Part shown: positions 43,886-52,478 of the stretch, one piece after another
Layout of the letters: every line of letters begins with the position of its first letter
Numbering within the stretch: the first letter of the stretch is position 1
Assembly: GCA_023384675.1 (NCBI GenBank)
Contig: JAHDVK010000032.1
Coordinates: forward strand, 1 to 60,734
DNA: 60,734 bases
Source: Bryobacteraceae bacterium
Lineage (GTDB): Bacteria > Acidobacteriota > Terriglobia > Bryobacterales > Bryobacteraceae
Direction of reading: 5' to 3'
Notes under the pieces: model-generated
What the model was told of the DNA's origin: nothing
What the model saw: the letters and a program-made list of their open reading frames with translations, nothing else
The model's database searches: none
Position numbers and translations under genes: made by a program

Positions 43886-45775
43886 GTGAGTCACACGGAC
43901 ACATTTTTGGAGCGATGCACGAGAGTCGCCCTCACCGGGCTGGCGTTGTGCTTGGCCGCAACAGGGGCTCATGCGCAGAGCGCCAGCTGGCGGCCCGTGG
44001 GCAACACATTGCGGCTGTTGGGTTTACCGTCGCCGGCAGGCGGACCGGTGGATCGCATCTGGTTTACCGCCGATGGCCGCCTGCACCTGCTGCTCGACGG
44101 CGGCCGGCAGTTCGCCACCCGCGATTGGGAGACCTGGACGCCCGCGGTTGAGCCCGTGCCCGACAGGCCCACCGCCGCTGCTTTCGGCCGGCTGGAAGAC
44201 GGATCGCCGATGATTCGCGCTGCGACGCCCTCGGGCCGCACGTACGCCGGCGGAGCGCAAGTCTACGTTTCTTCCGACGAAGGCCGCACCTGGGAGAACC
44301 TCACCGAATGGCACGGCGAATCGCTGCTCGGTGCCCGCGTGCGCGACATCGCGCCCGACCCAGGAGCCGACGGCCGCATCGCCGTGGCCACCGAGACCGG
44401 CATCTGGCTGTCGCATGACGCGGGACGCACGTGGATCGGGCTGAACGAGGGGCTGCCCAACCTGCCCGTCCGCGCGCTGGTGGAACTGCCTGAGAACGGC
44501 GGCCATCTGCGTGTGGCCGTCCGCGCGGGCGATACCACTGAATTGATGGAATGGGTGCCCGGTCAGCGCGCCGGCTGGCTGCCGGCCCGCGGACCGGATC
44601 CGCGCCTTGCCTTGCGGGCGAGCCTTTCGGCGATGCTCGGTACCGCCGTCACCGCCGCCGCCGCGGTGGGCGATTTCGCCTATGCGGGCGCGGAAGACGG
44701 CCGTCTGCTATCGACGCCCGACAACGGCGCATCCTGGCGCGCTTTCCCGGCGGAAGGCTCGATGGTCGAAGAATTCTGGATTGACGCCGAAGATCCCCGG
44801 GTGGCGCTTGCCGCGCTGCGGCCGGCGGGCGAAGGGCGCGGGCGCATCTTGCGCACCTTGAACGGAGGGGTGTGGTGGGACGATCTCTCGGCGAATCTGC
44901 CGGCCGCGCCGGTTTATGGCCTGGCGGCCGACCGCGAAACCGGGGTCATTTATGCCGCCACGGGCGAAGGATTATTCTGGACCGTCAGTGATCTGCGCGC
45001 CCCCTCGCCGCCCTCTCCCTGGCTCGCCCTGGAGGGACTGCCCGCCGGGGCGGCCGTTCGCGACGCCGCGCTGGACCGAGCGAGCGTGCGGCTGTTCGCG
45101 GCCGTGGACGGCTACGGCATCTGGGTGGCTCCCGCGCCGCATCGCGCGCTGCGGCCCGCGCCGGTTCACACAGCCGATTTCGGGATGCGGCCCGCCGCGC
45201 CGGGCGCACTTCTGAGCGTGTTCGGCGCGAACGCCCGGCAGGCCGCGGCCGGCGGACAGCCCGCCGCCGTGCTTTCGGCCGAATCCGGAGAGACCCAACT
45301 GCAGATCCCCTTTGATCTTTCGGGCGACACCCTGCAACTCGCGCTCGACGCCGGCACGGGCCCGCTGCGTTTCGACCTGCCGCTGCGCCCCGCCGCGCCT
45401 GCTGTGCTGACTGACCGCGACGGCGCACCCATGTTGATCGAGGCCGATACCGGCATGCCGCTGGACGCCGCCAATCCGGGCCGCCCAGGAATGGTGATTC
45501 AGATTCTCGCCACCGGCCTGGGCCGGGTGACGCCGGACTGGCCCGCCGGTTTGCCCGCTCCCCTGGAAGCTCCGCCCATCGTCCGTGTTCCCGTCCGCGT
45601 TTTGCTCGGCGGCGTGGATCTCGAAGTCCTCAGCGCCACCCTCGCACCTGGCTATATCGGATATTATCTGGTGGAGGCCCGCTTGCCCGAGTTCATCGAC
45701 TCCGGGCTTGCCGCACTCGTGGTTGACGCCGCCGGTAACGCAAGTCCTCCGGCGGGCATCCATCTGGATCAGTGA
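43886..45775 (+). CDS. Exported Asp-box (BNR/sortilin-like) propeller with Solibacter-type C-terminal domain
   Basis: 629 residues from GTG 43886 with signal peptide (LALCLAATGAHAQ). Repeated Asp-box motifs S-x-D-x-G-x-T-W are visible (SSDEGRTWENL, SHDAGRTWIGL, TPDNGASWRAF), indicating a sialidase/VPS10-like beta-propeller. From about 430 the TIGR03437-like C-terminal domain follows (PAAPGALLSVFGANA ... VIQILATGLGRVTPDWPAG ... VLLGGVDLEVLSATLAPGYIGYYLVEARLP), a lineage marker for Solibacter. Probably surface-exposed glycan binding. Confidence 0.88.
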   Translation: MSHTDTFLERCTRVALTGLALCLAATGAHAQSASWRPVGNTLRLLGLPSPAGGPVDRIWFTADGRLHLLLDGGRQFATRDWETWTPAVEPVPDRPTAAAFGRLEDGSPMIRAATPSGRTYAGGAQVYVSSDEGRTWENLTEWHGESLLGARVRDIAPDPGADGRIAVATETGIWLSHDAGRTWIGLNEGLPNLPVRALVELPENGGHLRVAVRAGDTTELMEWVPGQRAGWLPARGPDPRLALRASLSAMLGTAVTAAAAVGDFAYAGAEDGRLLSTPDNGASWRAFPAEGSMVEEFWIDAEDPRVALAALRPAGEGRGRILRTLNGGVWWDDLSANLPAAPVYGLAADRETGVIYAATGEGLFWTVSDLRAPSPPSPWLALEGLPAGAAVRDAALDRASVRLFAAVDGYGIWVAPAPHRALRPAPVHTADFGMRPAAPGALLSVFGANARQAAAGGQPAAVLSAESGETQLQIPFDLSGDTLQLALDAGTGPLRFDLPLRPAAPAVLTDRDGAPMLIEADTGMPLDAANPGRPGMVIQILATGLGRVTPDWPAGLPAPLEAPPIVRVPVRVLLGGVDLEVLSATLAPGYIGYYLVEARLPEFIDSGLAALVVDAAGNASPPAGIHLDQ

Positions 45776-45827
45776 CCCCCGTCCCGGGGGACGGCAGAAT
45801 GCTGTTGGTAAGGAGTAAGATCCTGGT

Positions 45828-46370
45828 ATGCACCTTCGCCGCTTCGTCTTTGCGTTGCTCGCCCTCCCGCTGCTGGTGGGACAGACCAAGAAATCCGAAA
45901 TTGAGAAGCTCGCTCCGTTCTACCCCACGCCCGAGACCGTTGTGGAGCGGATGCTCCTGCTTGGCGGGTTGAAGGCGGGCGAGAAGATGTTCGACCTCGG
46001 TAGCGGCGACGGCCGCGTGGTCATCATGGCCGCTCAGAAGTTCAACGCCGACGCGACTGGCATCGAGATGGACGCCGACCTCCATAAGCAGTCGATGGAC
46101 CGCATCCGGGGTCTCGGCATCGAAAAGAAGGCCCGCATCGTACTCGGCGACATCAACCGCCAGGATTACAGTTCCGCCGACTTGCTCACGGTGTACCTGC
46201 TGCCCAGTTCGAACGACAAAATCCGGCCGATGCTCGAAAAACAGCTCAAGAAGGGAGCCCGGGTGGTTTCGCACGACTATCTGTTCTCCGGCTGGACCCC
46301 CGTCAAGGAAGAACACATCGAGGATGACGGAGAGGGCCGCAGCCACACGCTCTACCTCTACGTGCGCTAA
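45828..46370 (+). CDS. SAM-dependent methyltransferase-like protein with signal peptide
   Basis: 180 residues. MHLRRFVFALLALPLLVGQ looks like a signal peptide or membrane anchor. The body is a class I methyltransferase: VERMLLLGGLKAGEKMFDLGSGDGRVVI (motif I), GIEMD (acidic end of strand 2), RIVLGDINRQD and DLLTVYLLP (motif IV region). SAM is cytoplasmic, so an exported enzyme would be odd; the protein may be membrane-tethered facing inward. AAGGAG precedes ATG 45828 at a rather long distance. The histidine kinase gene follows after 21 bases. Confidence 0.83.
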   Translation: MHLRRFVFALLALPLLVGQTKKSEIEKLAPFYPTPETVVERMLLLGGLKAGEKMFDLGSGDGRVVIMAAQKFNADATGIEMDADLHKQSMDRIRGLGIEKKARIVLGDINRQDYSSADLLTVYLLPSSNDKIRPMLEKQLKKGARVVSHDYLFSGWTPVKEEHIEDDGEGRSHTLYLYVR

Positions 46371-46391
46371 CCGGGCGCCGGAGGCTCCGCC

Positions 46392-47555
46392 ATGGCCCTG
46401 ATTGGCGATCAGATCGTCCTGCCGTACCTGTGGAGGCGTTATCTCAGCTTCCTGCGCGCCCTCGTGGGCGCGGCCTGTCTCTGGTTTTTCGCCGCCCAGC
46501 CCACGATGGAGCGCGGCACTTTCGCCGTCCTGCTCGCCTTCCTTGTCACCTACAGCCTGATCTCGATCTTCTGGCGCTGGCCTGACCGCCTGGACCGCTC
46601 CGGCATCCTCAGTCTGGTGCTCGACGCCGCCACTTTCTTCCTCTGCGTCACCCTGGCCGGCGACGCGGGCTTCTGGGTCTCCGCCATCGCAGCCCTCTAT
46701 CTCTTCCTTTCGCTCTCCAGCCTGCAGCCCTGGCGGCAAGTACTCTTGATGACCGTGTTGGCGCTGGCCTTCCTGAATCTGACCGAGCCTCCCGGCTACG
46801 AACGCCTGCAGCCCTCGATCCTGCTGCTCGGCATGATGGGCTGCGTGCTGGCGCTGCAGAAGACCAGCCTGCTCGAACGCCTCTCGAACTCCTCCCACCA
46901 GGCAGTCCATTACCGCAGCGAATCACAGCGCGCCCGCGAGGCCGAACGCGAGCGCATCGCGGCGGACTTCCACGACGGCCCGCTGCAGAGCTTCATCAGC
47001 TTTCAGATGCGGCTCGAGATTGTCCGCAAGATGCTTCAGCGCGATGTGGACGCCGGCCGCGAGGAACTGGAACTGCTCCAGTCCATCTGCGCCAAGCAGG
47101 TGACCGAGATGCGCTCCTTCATCCGCGGCATGCGGCCCGTGGAAGTGGACGGCCTCGGGTTGGCCACCGCGCTGCGGCAGGTCGTGGCGGGCTTCCAGAG
47201 CGATTCCCGCATCCCCACCACCTTCCAGGCGGGCTTCGACGCCTCGCATGACGACCTCGAGCCGAGCATCGAACTGATCCAGGTGCTGCGCGAGGCGCTG
47301 CACAATGTGCAGAAGCATTCCGGCGCGTCGCGGGTCGCCGTGCGCCTGAGCCGCGAACAGGCCGGGATCCTGCTCGAGATCGAAGATGACGGCTGCGGCT
47401 TCCCCTTCGCCGGCTCGTTCTCGCTCGAGGAACTCGAAATGCTCCGCACGGGTCCTGAAAGCATCAAGCGGCGCGTGCGCAGCCTGAACGGCGACCTGCT
47501 TCTGGACTCGCGGCCGGGCAGCGGCGCGGCGCTGCGTCTGCGGGTGCCGGCATGA
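46392..47555 (+). CDS. NarL-partner-type sensor histidine kinase (HisKA_3)
   Basis: 387 residues. Five or six membrane helices occupy residues 15-160. The HisKA_3 motif ERERIAADFHDGPLQS has the phospho-acceptor His194; the ATPase domain shows REALHNVQKHSGA (N-box), DDGCGF (G1) and SRPGSGAALRL (G2). Such kinases usually act on LuxR/NarL-type regulators, but none is adjacent, so it is an orphan. GGAGG lies before ATG 46392, and an ATGA overlap couples it to the next lipoprotein gene. Confidence 0.92.
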   Translation: MALIGDQIVLPYLWRRYLSFLRALVGAACLWFFAAQPTMERGTFAVLLAFLVTYSLISIFWRWPDRLDRSGILSLVLDAATFFLCVTLAGDAGFWVSAIAALYLFLSLSSLQPWRQVLLMTVLALAFLNLTEPPGYERLQPSILLLGMMGCVLALQKTSLLERLSNSSHQAVHYRSESQRAREAERERIAADFHDGPLQSFISFQMRLEIVRKMLQRDVDAGREELELLQSICAKQVTEMRSFIRGMRPVEVDGLGLATALRQVVAGFQSDSRIPTTFQAGFDASHDDLEPSIELIQVLREALHNVQKHSGASRVAVRLSREQAGILLEIEDDGCGFPFAGSFSLEELEMLRTGPESIKRRVRSLNGDLLLDSRPGSGAALRLRVPA

Positions 47556-48433
47556 GAAGCGCTGCCGTGCTCGCCTGCCTTGCGCTGGCCGGTTGCGGCG
47601 CCGCCACGTTCACGCTGCCTGCGCCCGGCGAGGCGCAAACGGGCCGTTACGAATGGCGCCCGGCGGCGGGTCTCGATCATCCGCGCTCGGATTTTGACTC
47701 GGTCCAGGCCGCCGCGCCGCGCGTTTTCCGCTTCGGGCAGTTTTACTACAACCTCTACTCCGCCAACGACGGCGCGCATTGGACCACCGGCCTCACCGCT
47801 TCGCTCGACGGGCTCGACTGGAACCTCGGCCGCAAGGTGCTGGCTGCCGACAGCCGTACCTGGGAAGGCGAGCGCCTGGCCGCCTTTGGCGCCGTTCTGG
47901 TCATCGATGGCCTGATCCACTACTGGTACACCGCGGGCGAACCCGCGCAGATCGGCCTGGCCCGCTCGCATGACGGCCGCTCCTGGCGCCGCGAGGAGGA
48001 GCCGGTACTGTCGCCCGGCTCGAAGGATGCGTGGGACGCGGGCTCCGTGGGGCACCCCGCCCTCCTCGCCGCCGGCGGCGAATACTACCTCTATTACGTG
48101 GGCACGGACGCCGCCGCGCGCCCCGCCCTCGGGCTCGCCCGCTCCTCGGACGGCGTGAAATTCACGCGCCTGCGCGCGAACCCCATCCTGCCGCTCGCCG
48201 AGGCGGCCGTGCCGGCCGTCTGGCAGGCGCACGGAGCGTATTGGATGCTCGCGGCCAGCGAGCGCGGGCGCACGGGCCTTTTCCGCTCCGCCGATGGCGT
48301 GGCGTGGCAGCCCGCCGGCCTGACGATCGAAACGCCCATGCCTTCGGTGCTGCCCCGCGAAGGCGGCGCCGGCGTCTGGTTCAACGATGGAGCCGGCTTC
48401 GGCCATGGCGAGCTTGCGTGGATCCCTCAATGA
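47552..48433 (+). CDS. Lipoprotein with GH43/GH130-like five-bladed propeller
   Basis: 293 residues. The lipobox LALAGC puts the lipidated Cys at residue 15. Repeats such as YYNLYSANDG, IHYWYTAGEPAQIGLARSHDGRSW, YYLYYVGTDAAARPALGLARSSDGVKF and YWMLAASERGRTGLFRSADGVAW are typical of furanosidase-superfamily propellers (GH32/43/68/130). Catalytic acids are not clearly identifiable, so it may bind rather than cut glycans. ATGA overlaps join it to the histidine kinase and to bshA. Confidence 0.8.
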   Translation: MRSAAVLACLALAGCGAATFTLPAPGEAQTGRYEWRPAAGLDHPRSDFDSVQAAAPRVFRFGQFYYNLYSANDGAHWTTGLTASLDGLDWNLGRKVLAADSRTWEGERLAAFGAVLVIDGLIHYWYTAGEPAQIGLARSHDGRSWRREEEPVLSPGSKDAWDAGSVGHPALLAAGGEYYLYYVGTDAAARPALGLARSSDGVKFTRLRANPILPLAEAAVPAVWQAHGAYWMLAASERGRTGLFRSADGVAWQPAGLTIETPMPSVLPREGGAGVWFNDGAGFGHGELAWIPQ

Positions 48434-49530
48434 AAATCGGCATCACCTGCTATCCCACCTACGGCGGCTCCGGCGTCGTCGCCACCGAACTCGGCATGGA
48501 ACTCGCCGCCCGGGGCCACGAAGTCCACTTCATCACCTACTCGAACCCGATCCGCCTCGATCCCAGCCTGCCCAACGTCCACTACCACGAAGTGGAAGCC
48601 GCTTCCTACCCGCTCTTCCAATACCCCCCCTACGTATTGGCGCTCGCCTCGCGAATGGCCGAAATCGCCGATTGGCAGCAGCTGGACCTGCTCCACGTCC
48701 ACTATGCCGTGCCCCATTCCGCCGCCGCCCTGCTCGCCCAGCAGATGGTGGCCCCGCGCCGGCTGCCGTTCGTCACTACGCTTCACGGAACCGACATCAC
48801 CATTGTCGGCGCCGACCGAAGCTACTTCGCGGTGACGAAATTCATGATCGAGCGCAGCGACGGCGTCACCGCCATCAGCGAGTATCTGCGCGAGGAAACC
48901 AACAAGGTCTTCGGCATTCAGCGCCCCATCGAAGTGATCACGAACTTCGTCAACTGCTCCCAGTACCAGCCCTCCTTTACGCCCCACGAAGGCCGCCCGC
49001 GCCTGCTCCACATTTCCAACTTCCGTCCCGTCAAGCGCACGCCCGATTGCGTCCGCATCCTCGCCGCCGTCCGCCGCGAGGTGGATGCCGAACTCTGGAT
49101 GGCCGGCGACGGCCCCGACCGCGGCGCGGCCGAACAGCTCGCCCACGAACTCGGCATCTCCGCCCATGTCCGGTTTCTCGGCAAGCAGAGCCATATCGAA
49201 CTGCTCCTGCCGCAGACCGATGTCCTGCTGCTGCCCAGCCAGCTCGAGAGCTTCGGCCTCGTCGCCCTGGAGGCCATGGCTTGCGGCGTCGTGCCCATCG
49301 CCACCCGCGTCGGCGGCCTGCCCGAAGTAGTCACGCCCGGCGTGGACGGCTTCCTCGAACAACCCGGCGACATCGAAGGCCAGGCCCGCCGCGTGGTTGA
49401 GGTCCTCTCCTCCTCCGTCCTCCGCGCGCGCCTCGCCCATGCCGCCCGCCATACCGCCGAACAGCGCTTCTGCACCACCCGCATCATTCCCCTCTACGAA
49501 CGCTACTACGAAGCCATTCTGGCCTCTTGA
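48430..49530 (+). CDS. bshA: N-acetyl-alpha-D-glucosaminyl L-malate synthase (bacillithiol synthesis)
   Basis: 366 residues from ATG 48430, overlapping the upstream stop as ATGA; the frame upstream of it is a shadow. It is a GT4 (GT-B) glycosyltransferase with the BshA opening MKIGITCYPTYGGSGVVATELG, then VHYAVPHSAAALLA, TTLHGTDITIVGAD and the GT4 motif ESFGLVALEAMACGVVPIATRVGG. It joins UDP-GlcNAc and L-malate in the first step of bacillithiol synthesis. The stop codon TGA (49528-49530) is part of the copper operon promoter and operator. Confidence 0.94.
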   Translation: MKIGITCYPTYGGSGVVATELGMELAARGHEVHFITYSNPIRLDPSLPNVHYHEVEAASYPLFQYPPYVLALASRMAEIADWQQLDLLHVHYAVPHSAAALLAQQMVAPRRLPFVTTLHGTDITIVGADRSYFAVTKFMIERSDGVTAISEYLREETNKVFGIQRPIEVITNFVNCSQYQPSFTPHEGRPRLLHISNFRPVKRTPDCVRILAAVRREVDAELWMAGDGPDRGAAEQLAHELGISAHVRFLGKQSHIELLLPQTDVLLLPSQLESFGLVALEAMACGVVPIATRVGGLPEVVTPGVDGFLEQPGDIEGQARRVVEVLSSSVLRARLAHAARHTAEQRFCTTRIIPLYERYYEAILAS

Positions 49531-49559
49531 CATACCCCCTAGGGGTATGTCAATATATA
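49527..49559 (+). promoter_or_regulatory. Copper operon promoter with CsoR-type operator
   Basis: A perfect -35 TTGACA (49527-49532) runs into the palindrome TGACATACCCC-CTA-GGGGTATGTCA (49528-49552), a CsoR-like site. A TATATA-type -10 (49554-49559) follows at a long 21-base spacing. The bshA stop codon lies inside it. The regulator is the third gene of the operon. Confidence 0.7.
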
Positions 49560-49575
49560 GGGGTAGAGGGTATCT

Positions 49576-49791
49576 ATGGAAAACCGCGCTTCGTTCTCTC
49601 TCGTTATCGAAGGCATGCATTGCGGGGGCTGCGTCCGCCGCGTCACCGCGGCGCTCGCGGGCGTCGAAGGCGTCGAAGTCCGCGCCGTTGATGTCGGCTC
49701 CGCCCAGGTGGACTACGACGCCGCGCAGGTGGAACCCCAGGAGATTCTCGATGCCGTCAACGGAATCGGATTCGCGGCCCGCGCCGCCTGA
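49576..49791 (+). CDS. copZ: Copper chaperone, HMA domain (CopZ-like)
   Basis: 71 residues forming a single heavy-metal-associated domain: GMHCGGC with the two copper-binding cysteines, followed by GVEGVEVRAVDVGSAQVDYD. It shuttles Cu(I) in the cytoplasm to the P-type ATPase. First gene of a copZ-copA-csoR operon; its 3' end overlaps the copA frame by 41 bases. Confidence 0.9.
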   Translation: MENRASFSLVIEGMHCGGCVRRVTAALAGVEGVEVRAVDVGSAQVDYDAAQVEPQEILDAVNGIGFAARAA

Positions 49792-52078
49792 AACGGCCGC
49801 GCGCGTCACTTTCCCCGTGCGCGGCATGACTTGCGCGGCCTGCTCGTCGTTCGTCCAGTCGAGCCTCGAACGCGCGCCGGGCGTACGCGCCGCCACAGTG
49901 AACCTGATGCTGCACCGGGCCACGGTGCTGTACGATCCCGCCACCACCGGCCCGCCCGCTCTGGTCGATCTGGTCAATCGGACCGGCTACGAGGCCGCCC
50001 TGCCCCCGGCGCGCCGCACGGCGGTGGAGGAGCAGGCCGAACGCGACCGCGAGGAGGCCGCCGAATATCTCGACCTGCGCCGCCGCACGCTGTGGAGCCT
50101 GGCCGCCGCCACGCTGGCGATGACCCTCTCCATGCCGCTGATGGGCCATGGTCCCGGAGGCTGGCTCAGCGCGTTTCACCATGCGCTCGATGCGCCCTTC
50201 CGCGCCGCTCTGCCCGCGCTTTACAGCGTGCCCGCGCCGGTCCTGCGCTGGGTGCTCGCCGCGCTCACGCTCGCCGTCATGCTCTTTGCCGGGCGGCGCT
50301 TTTACACCAAGGCCTGGGCCGCCGCGCGCCATCGCACCGCGGATATGAACACTCTGATCGCGCTGGGCACCGGCGCGGCGTTTGCCTTCTCCTTTGCCGT
50401 CACGCTGGCTCCCGGCGCCTTCGCCGGCCGCGGCATCGCGCCGGATGTGTATTACGAGGCGGTGGCGTTCATCCTCGCTCTCGTGCTGATGGGCAATACG
50501 CTGGAGGCCCGCGCGAAGCGCCGCACCACTTCGGCCATCCGCGCTCTCGCCGCCCTGCAGCCGGCCACTGCCCGCCTCGTGGCCAACGGCACGGAGCATG
50601 AAGTGCCGGTGGACGATCTCCAGCCCGGCGACCTGATCGCCGTCCGCCCCGGAGAGCGCATCCCCGCCGACGGCCTCATCGAAGAAGGCGTAAGCGCCGT
50701 GGACGAATCGCTGCTGACGGGCGAGCCGATGCCGTTGGACAAAGGCCCCGGCGCGCAAGTCATCGGCGGCTCGGTGAACCATCACGGACTTTTGCGGGTG
50801 CGGGTCACCACGCTGGGCGCGGAGTCCGTGCTCGATCAGGTTCTCCGTCTGCTGCGCGACGCCCAGGGTGAAAAAGCGCCCGTGCAGCGCCTCGCCGACC
50901 GCATCAGTGCGATCTTCGTTCCGGTGGTCGCCCTCGTCGCCCTGCTGACATTCGCGGTCTGGCTTGCCGCCGGCGCGGATTTCTCGCGCGCCTTTACGTA
51001 CGCCGTCGCCGTGCTGATTATCGCCTGCCCCTGCGCCATGGGCCTTGCGGTGCCCACTGCGCTGATGGCCGCCACCGGCCGCGCCGCGCGGCAGGGCCTG
51101 CTGTTTCGCGGGGGCGAGGCGCTCGAAAGGCTTGCCGCGGCCGACACCGTCGCCTTCGACAAGACCGGCACGCTCACCGAAGGCAAACCGGAGGTCGCCG
51201 CCGCCAGCCCGGATTGGAGCGAGGAGGACCTGCGCCGCGTAGCCTCCCTCGAATCGGCCTCGGAACACCCGCTCGCCCGCGCCGTGGTCCGCTACGCCGA
51301 AAGCCGGGGCATTTCCGCGCCGGCGCCTGAGTGTTTCACTGCCCTGCCCGGCCTCGGCGCCGAAGGCGAAGCCGCCGGCGGCGAAATCCTCGTCGGCCGC
51401 CGCCAACTGCTCGAGGATCGCGGCATCGCCTGTCCCGCCGAACCCGGCGCAGCCGCCGGCCACACTATCATCCACGCCGCTGCCGGAGGCCGTTATGCCG
51501 GCTGGTTCGCCGTCGCCGATCCTCCGCGCCCCACGGCCCGCCCGGCCGTCGAAGCTCTGCGCCGGTTGGGGATGCGCGTGCTTATGCTGACCGGCGATCA
51601 GCCCGCGGCCGCCCGTGCCGTCGCCGGGCAGACCGGGATCGAGGAAGTCCATGCCGGCCTCATGCCGAAGGACAAGCTCGATCTGCTTCGCCGCCTGCAG
51701 GCCGAAGGCCGTGTGGTCGCGATGGCCGGCGACGGCATCAACGACGCTCCATCGCTCGCCGCCGCCGATACAGGATTCGCGCTTGCTTCAGGGACGGATG
51801 TGGCCATCAATGCCGCTGACGTCACACTGATGCGCCCCGATCCGCGCGGGGTCGCCGAAGCCATCACGCTGGCGCGCGCGACGATGCGGGTCATGCGCCA
51901 GAACCTCTTTTGGGCTTTTATTTACAACCTGATCGGCATCCCACTGGCTGCGGGCGTCTTCGCCCCCGCGCTCGGCTGGTCCCTGAGCCCGGTGTTTGCG
52001 AGCGCCGCCATGGCCCTCAGTTCGGTCAGTGTCGTCACCAACAGTCTGCGCCTCGCCCGCGCGTCCACCAGGAGTTAA
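49751..52078 (+). CDS. copA: Cu(I)-exporting P1B-type ATPase
   Basis: 775 residues from ATG 49751. One N-terminal HMA domain (GMTCAAC, Cys28 and Cys31), eight predicted membrane helices, the actuator TGEP (323-326), the transport site CPC (426-428), DKTGT with phospho-acceptor Asp470, SEHP in the nucleotide domain, and GDGINDAP. These define a P1B-1 copper pump moving Cu(I) to the periplasm. The 41-base overlap with the HMA gene suggests coupled translation; the upstream part of the open frame is a shadow of bshA. Confidence 0.94.
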   Translation: MPSTESDSRPAPPETAARVTFPVRGMTCAACSSFVQSSLERAPGVRAATVNLMLHRATVLYDPATTGPPALVDLVNRTGYEAALPPARRTAVEEQAERDREEAAEYLDLRRRTLWSLAAATLAMTLSMPLMGHGPGGWLSAFHHALDAPFRAALPALYSVPAPVLRWVLAALTLAVMLFAGRRFYTKAWAAARHRTADMNTLIALGTGAAFAFSFAVTLAPGAFAGRGIAPDVYYEAVAFILALVLMGNTLEARAKRRTTSAIRALAALQPATARLVANGTEHEVPVDDLQPGDLIAVRPGERIPADGLIEEGVSAVDESLLTGEPMPLDKGPGAQVIGGSVNHHGLLRVRVTTLGAESVLDQVLRLLRDAQGEKAPVQRLADRISAIFVPVVALVALLTFAVWLAAGADFSRAFTYAVAVLIIACPCAMGLAVPTALMAATGRAARQGLLFRGGEALERLAAADTVAFDKTGTLTEGKPEVAAASPDWSEEDLRRVASLESASEHPLARAVVRYAESRGISAPAPECFTALPGLGAEGEAAGGEILVGRRQLLEDRGIACPAEPGAAAGHTIIHAAAGGRYAGWFAVADPPRPTARPAVEALRRLGMRVLMLTGDQPAAARAVAGQTGIEEVHAGLMPKDKLDLLRRLQAEGRVVAMAGDGINDAPSLAAADTGFALASGTDVAINAADVTLMRPDPRGVAEAITLARATMRVMRQNLFWAFIYNLIGIPLAAGVFAPALGWSLSPVFASAAMALSSVSVVTNSLRLARASTRS

Positions 52079-52083
52079 CCGCC

Positions 52084-52359
52084 ATGCACGCCGATTCCAA
52101 AAAGCCGCTGCTTCAGCGCCTGCGCCGCATCGAAGGCCAGGTGCGCGGTCTGCAGAAGATGGTGGAGGACGAGCGCTACTGCGCGGACATTCTCACCCAG
52201 ATCGCCTCCGTCGAGCAGGCCCTCGGCGCCGTCAGCGCCATCCTGCTCCGCAATCATCTCCAGCATTGCGTCGCCGACGCCGTTCGCGCGGGCAAGCCCG
52301 GCGAGGCCGAAAAAAAATATGAAGAGCTGGTCAAGCTCTTCGAACGCCATTACCGCTGA
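52084..52359 (+). CDS. csoR: CsoR-type copper-sensing repressor
   Basis: 91 residues from ATG 52084, 5 bases after copA. The all-helical DUF156 family fold opens LLQRLRRIEGQVRGLQKMVEDERYC. The copper ligands Cys33, His58 and Cys62 keep the C-x24-H-x3-C spacing of CsoR (Cys36, His61, Cys65 in Mycobacterium tuberculosis), separating it from FrmR and RcnR. It represses without copper, and the operator at 49528-49552 is the likely target. Confidence 0.94.
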   Translation: MHADSKKPLLQRLRRIEGQVRGLQKMVEDERYCADILTQIASVEQALGAVSAILLRNHLQHCVADAVRAGKPGEAEKKYEELVKLFERHYR

Positions 52360-52374
52360 TTTTTGTAAGACTTG

Positions 52375-52402
52375 GGAACTTTCGGCGCCCCGGGCGTGTC
52401 TA
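52375..52402 (+). promoter_or_regulatory. ECF/sigma-E-type promoter upstream of the ECF sigma gene
   Basis: GGAACTTT (52375-52382) and TCTA (52399-52402), with 17 bases between GGAACTT and TCTA, match the sigma-E consensus GGAACTT-N16-TCtgA. The transcription start would be near 52410, about 70 bases before ATG 52479. A TAGAAT housekeeping-like box lies at 52455-52460. Confidence 0.5.
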
Positions 52403-52478
52403 TTGGGGTAGGTGAACCGCGACCCCGGTGTCCCAAATCATGGGAAACTGGGGATAGAATAGACTGCGGAGAAACTGA

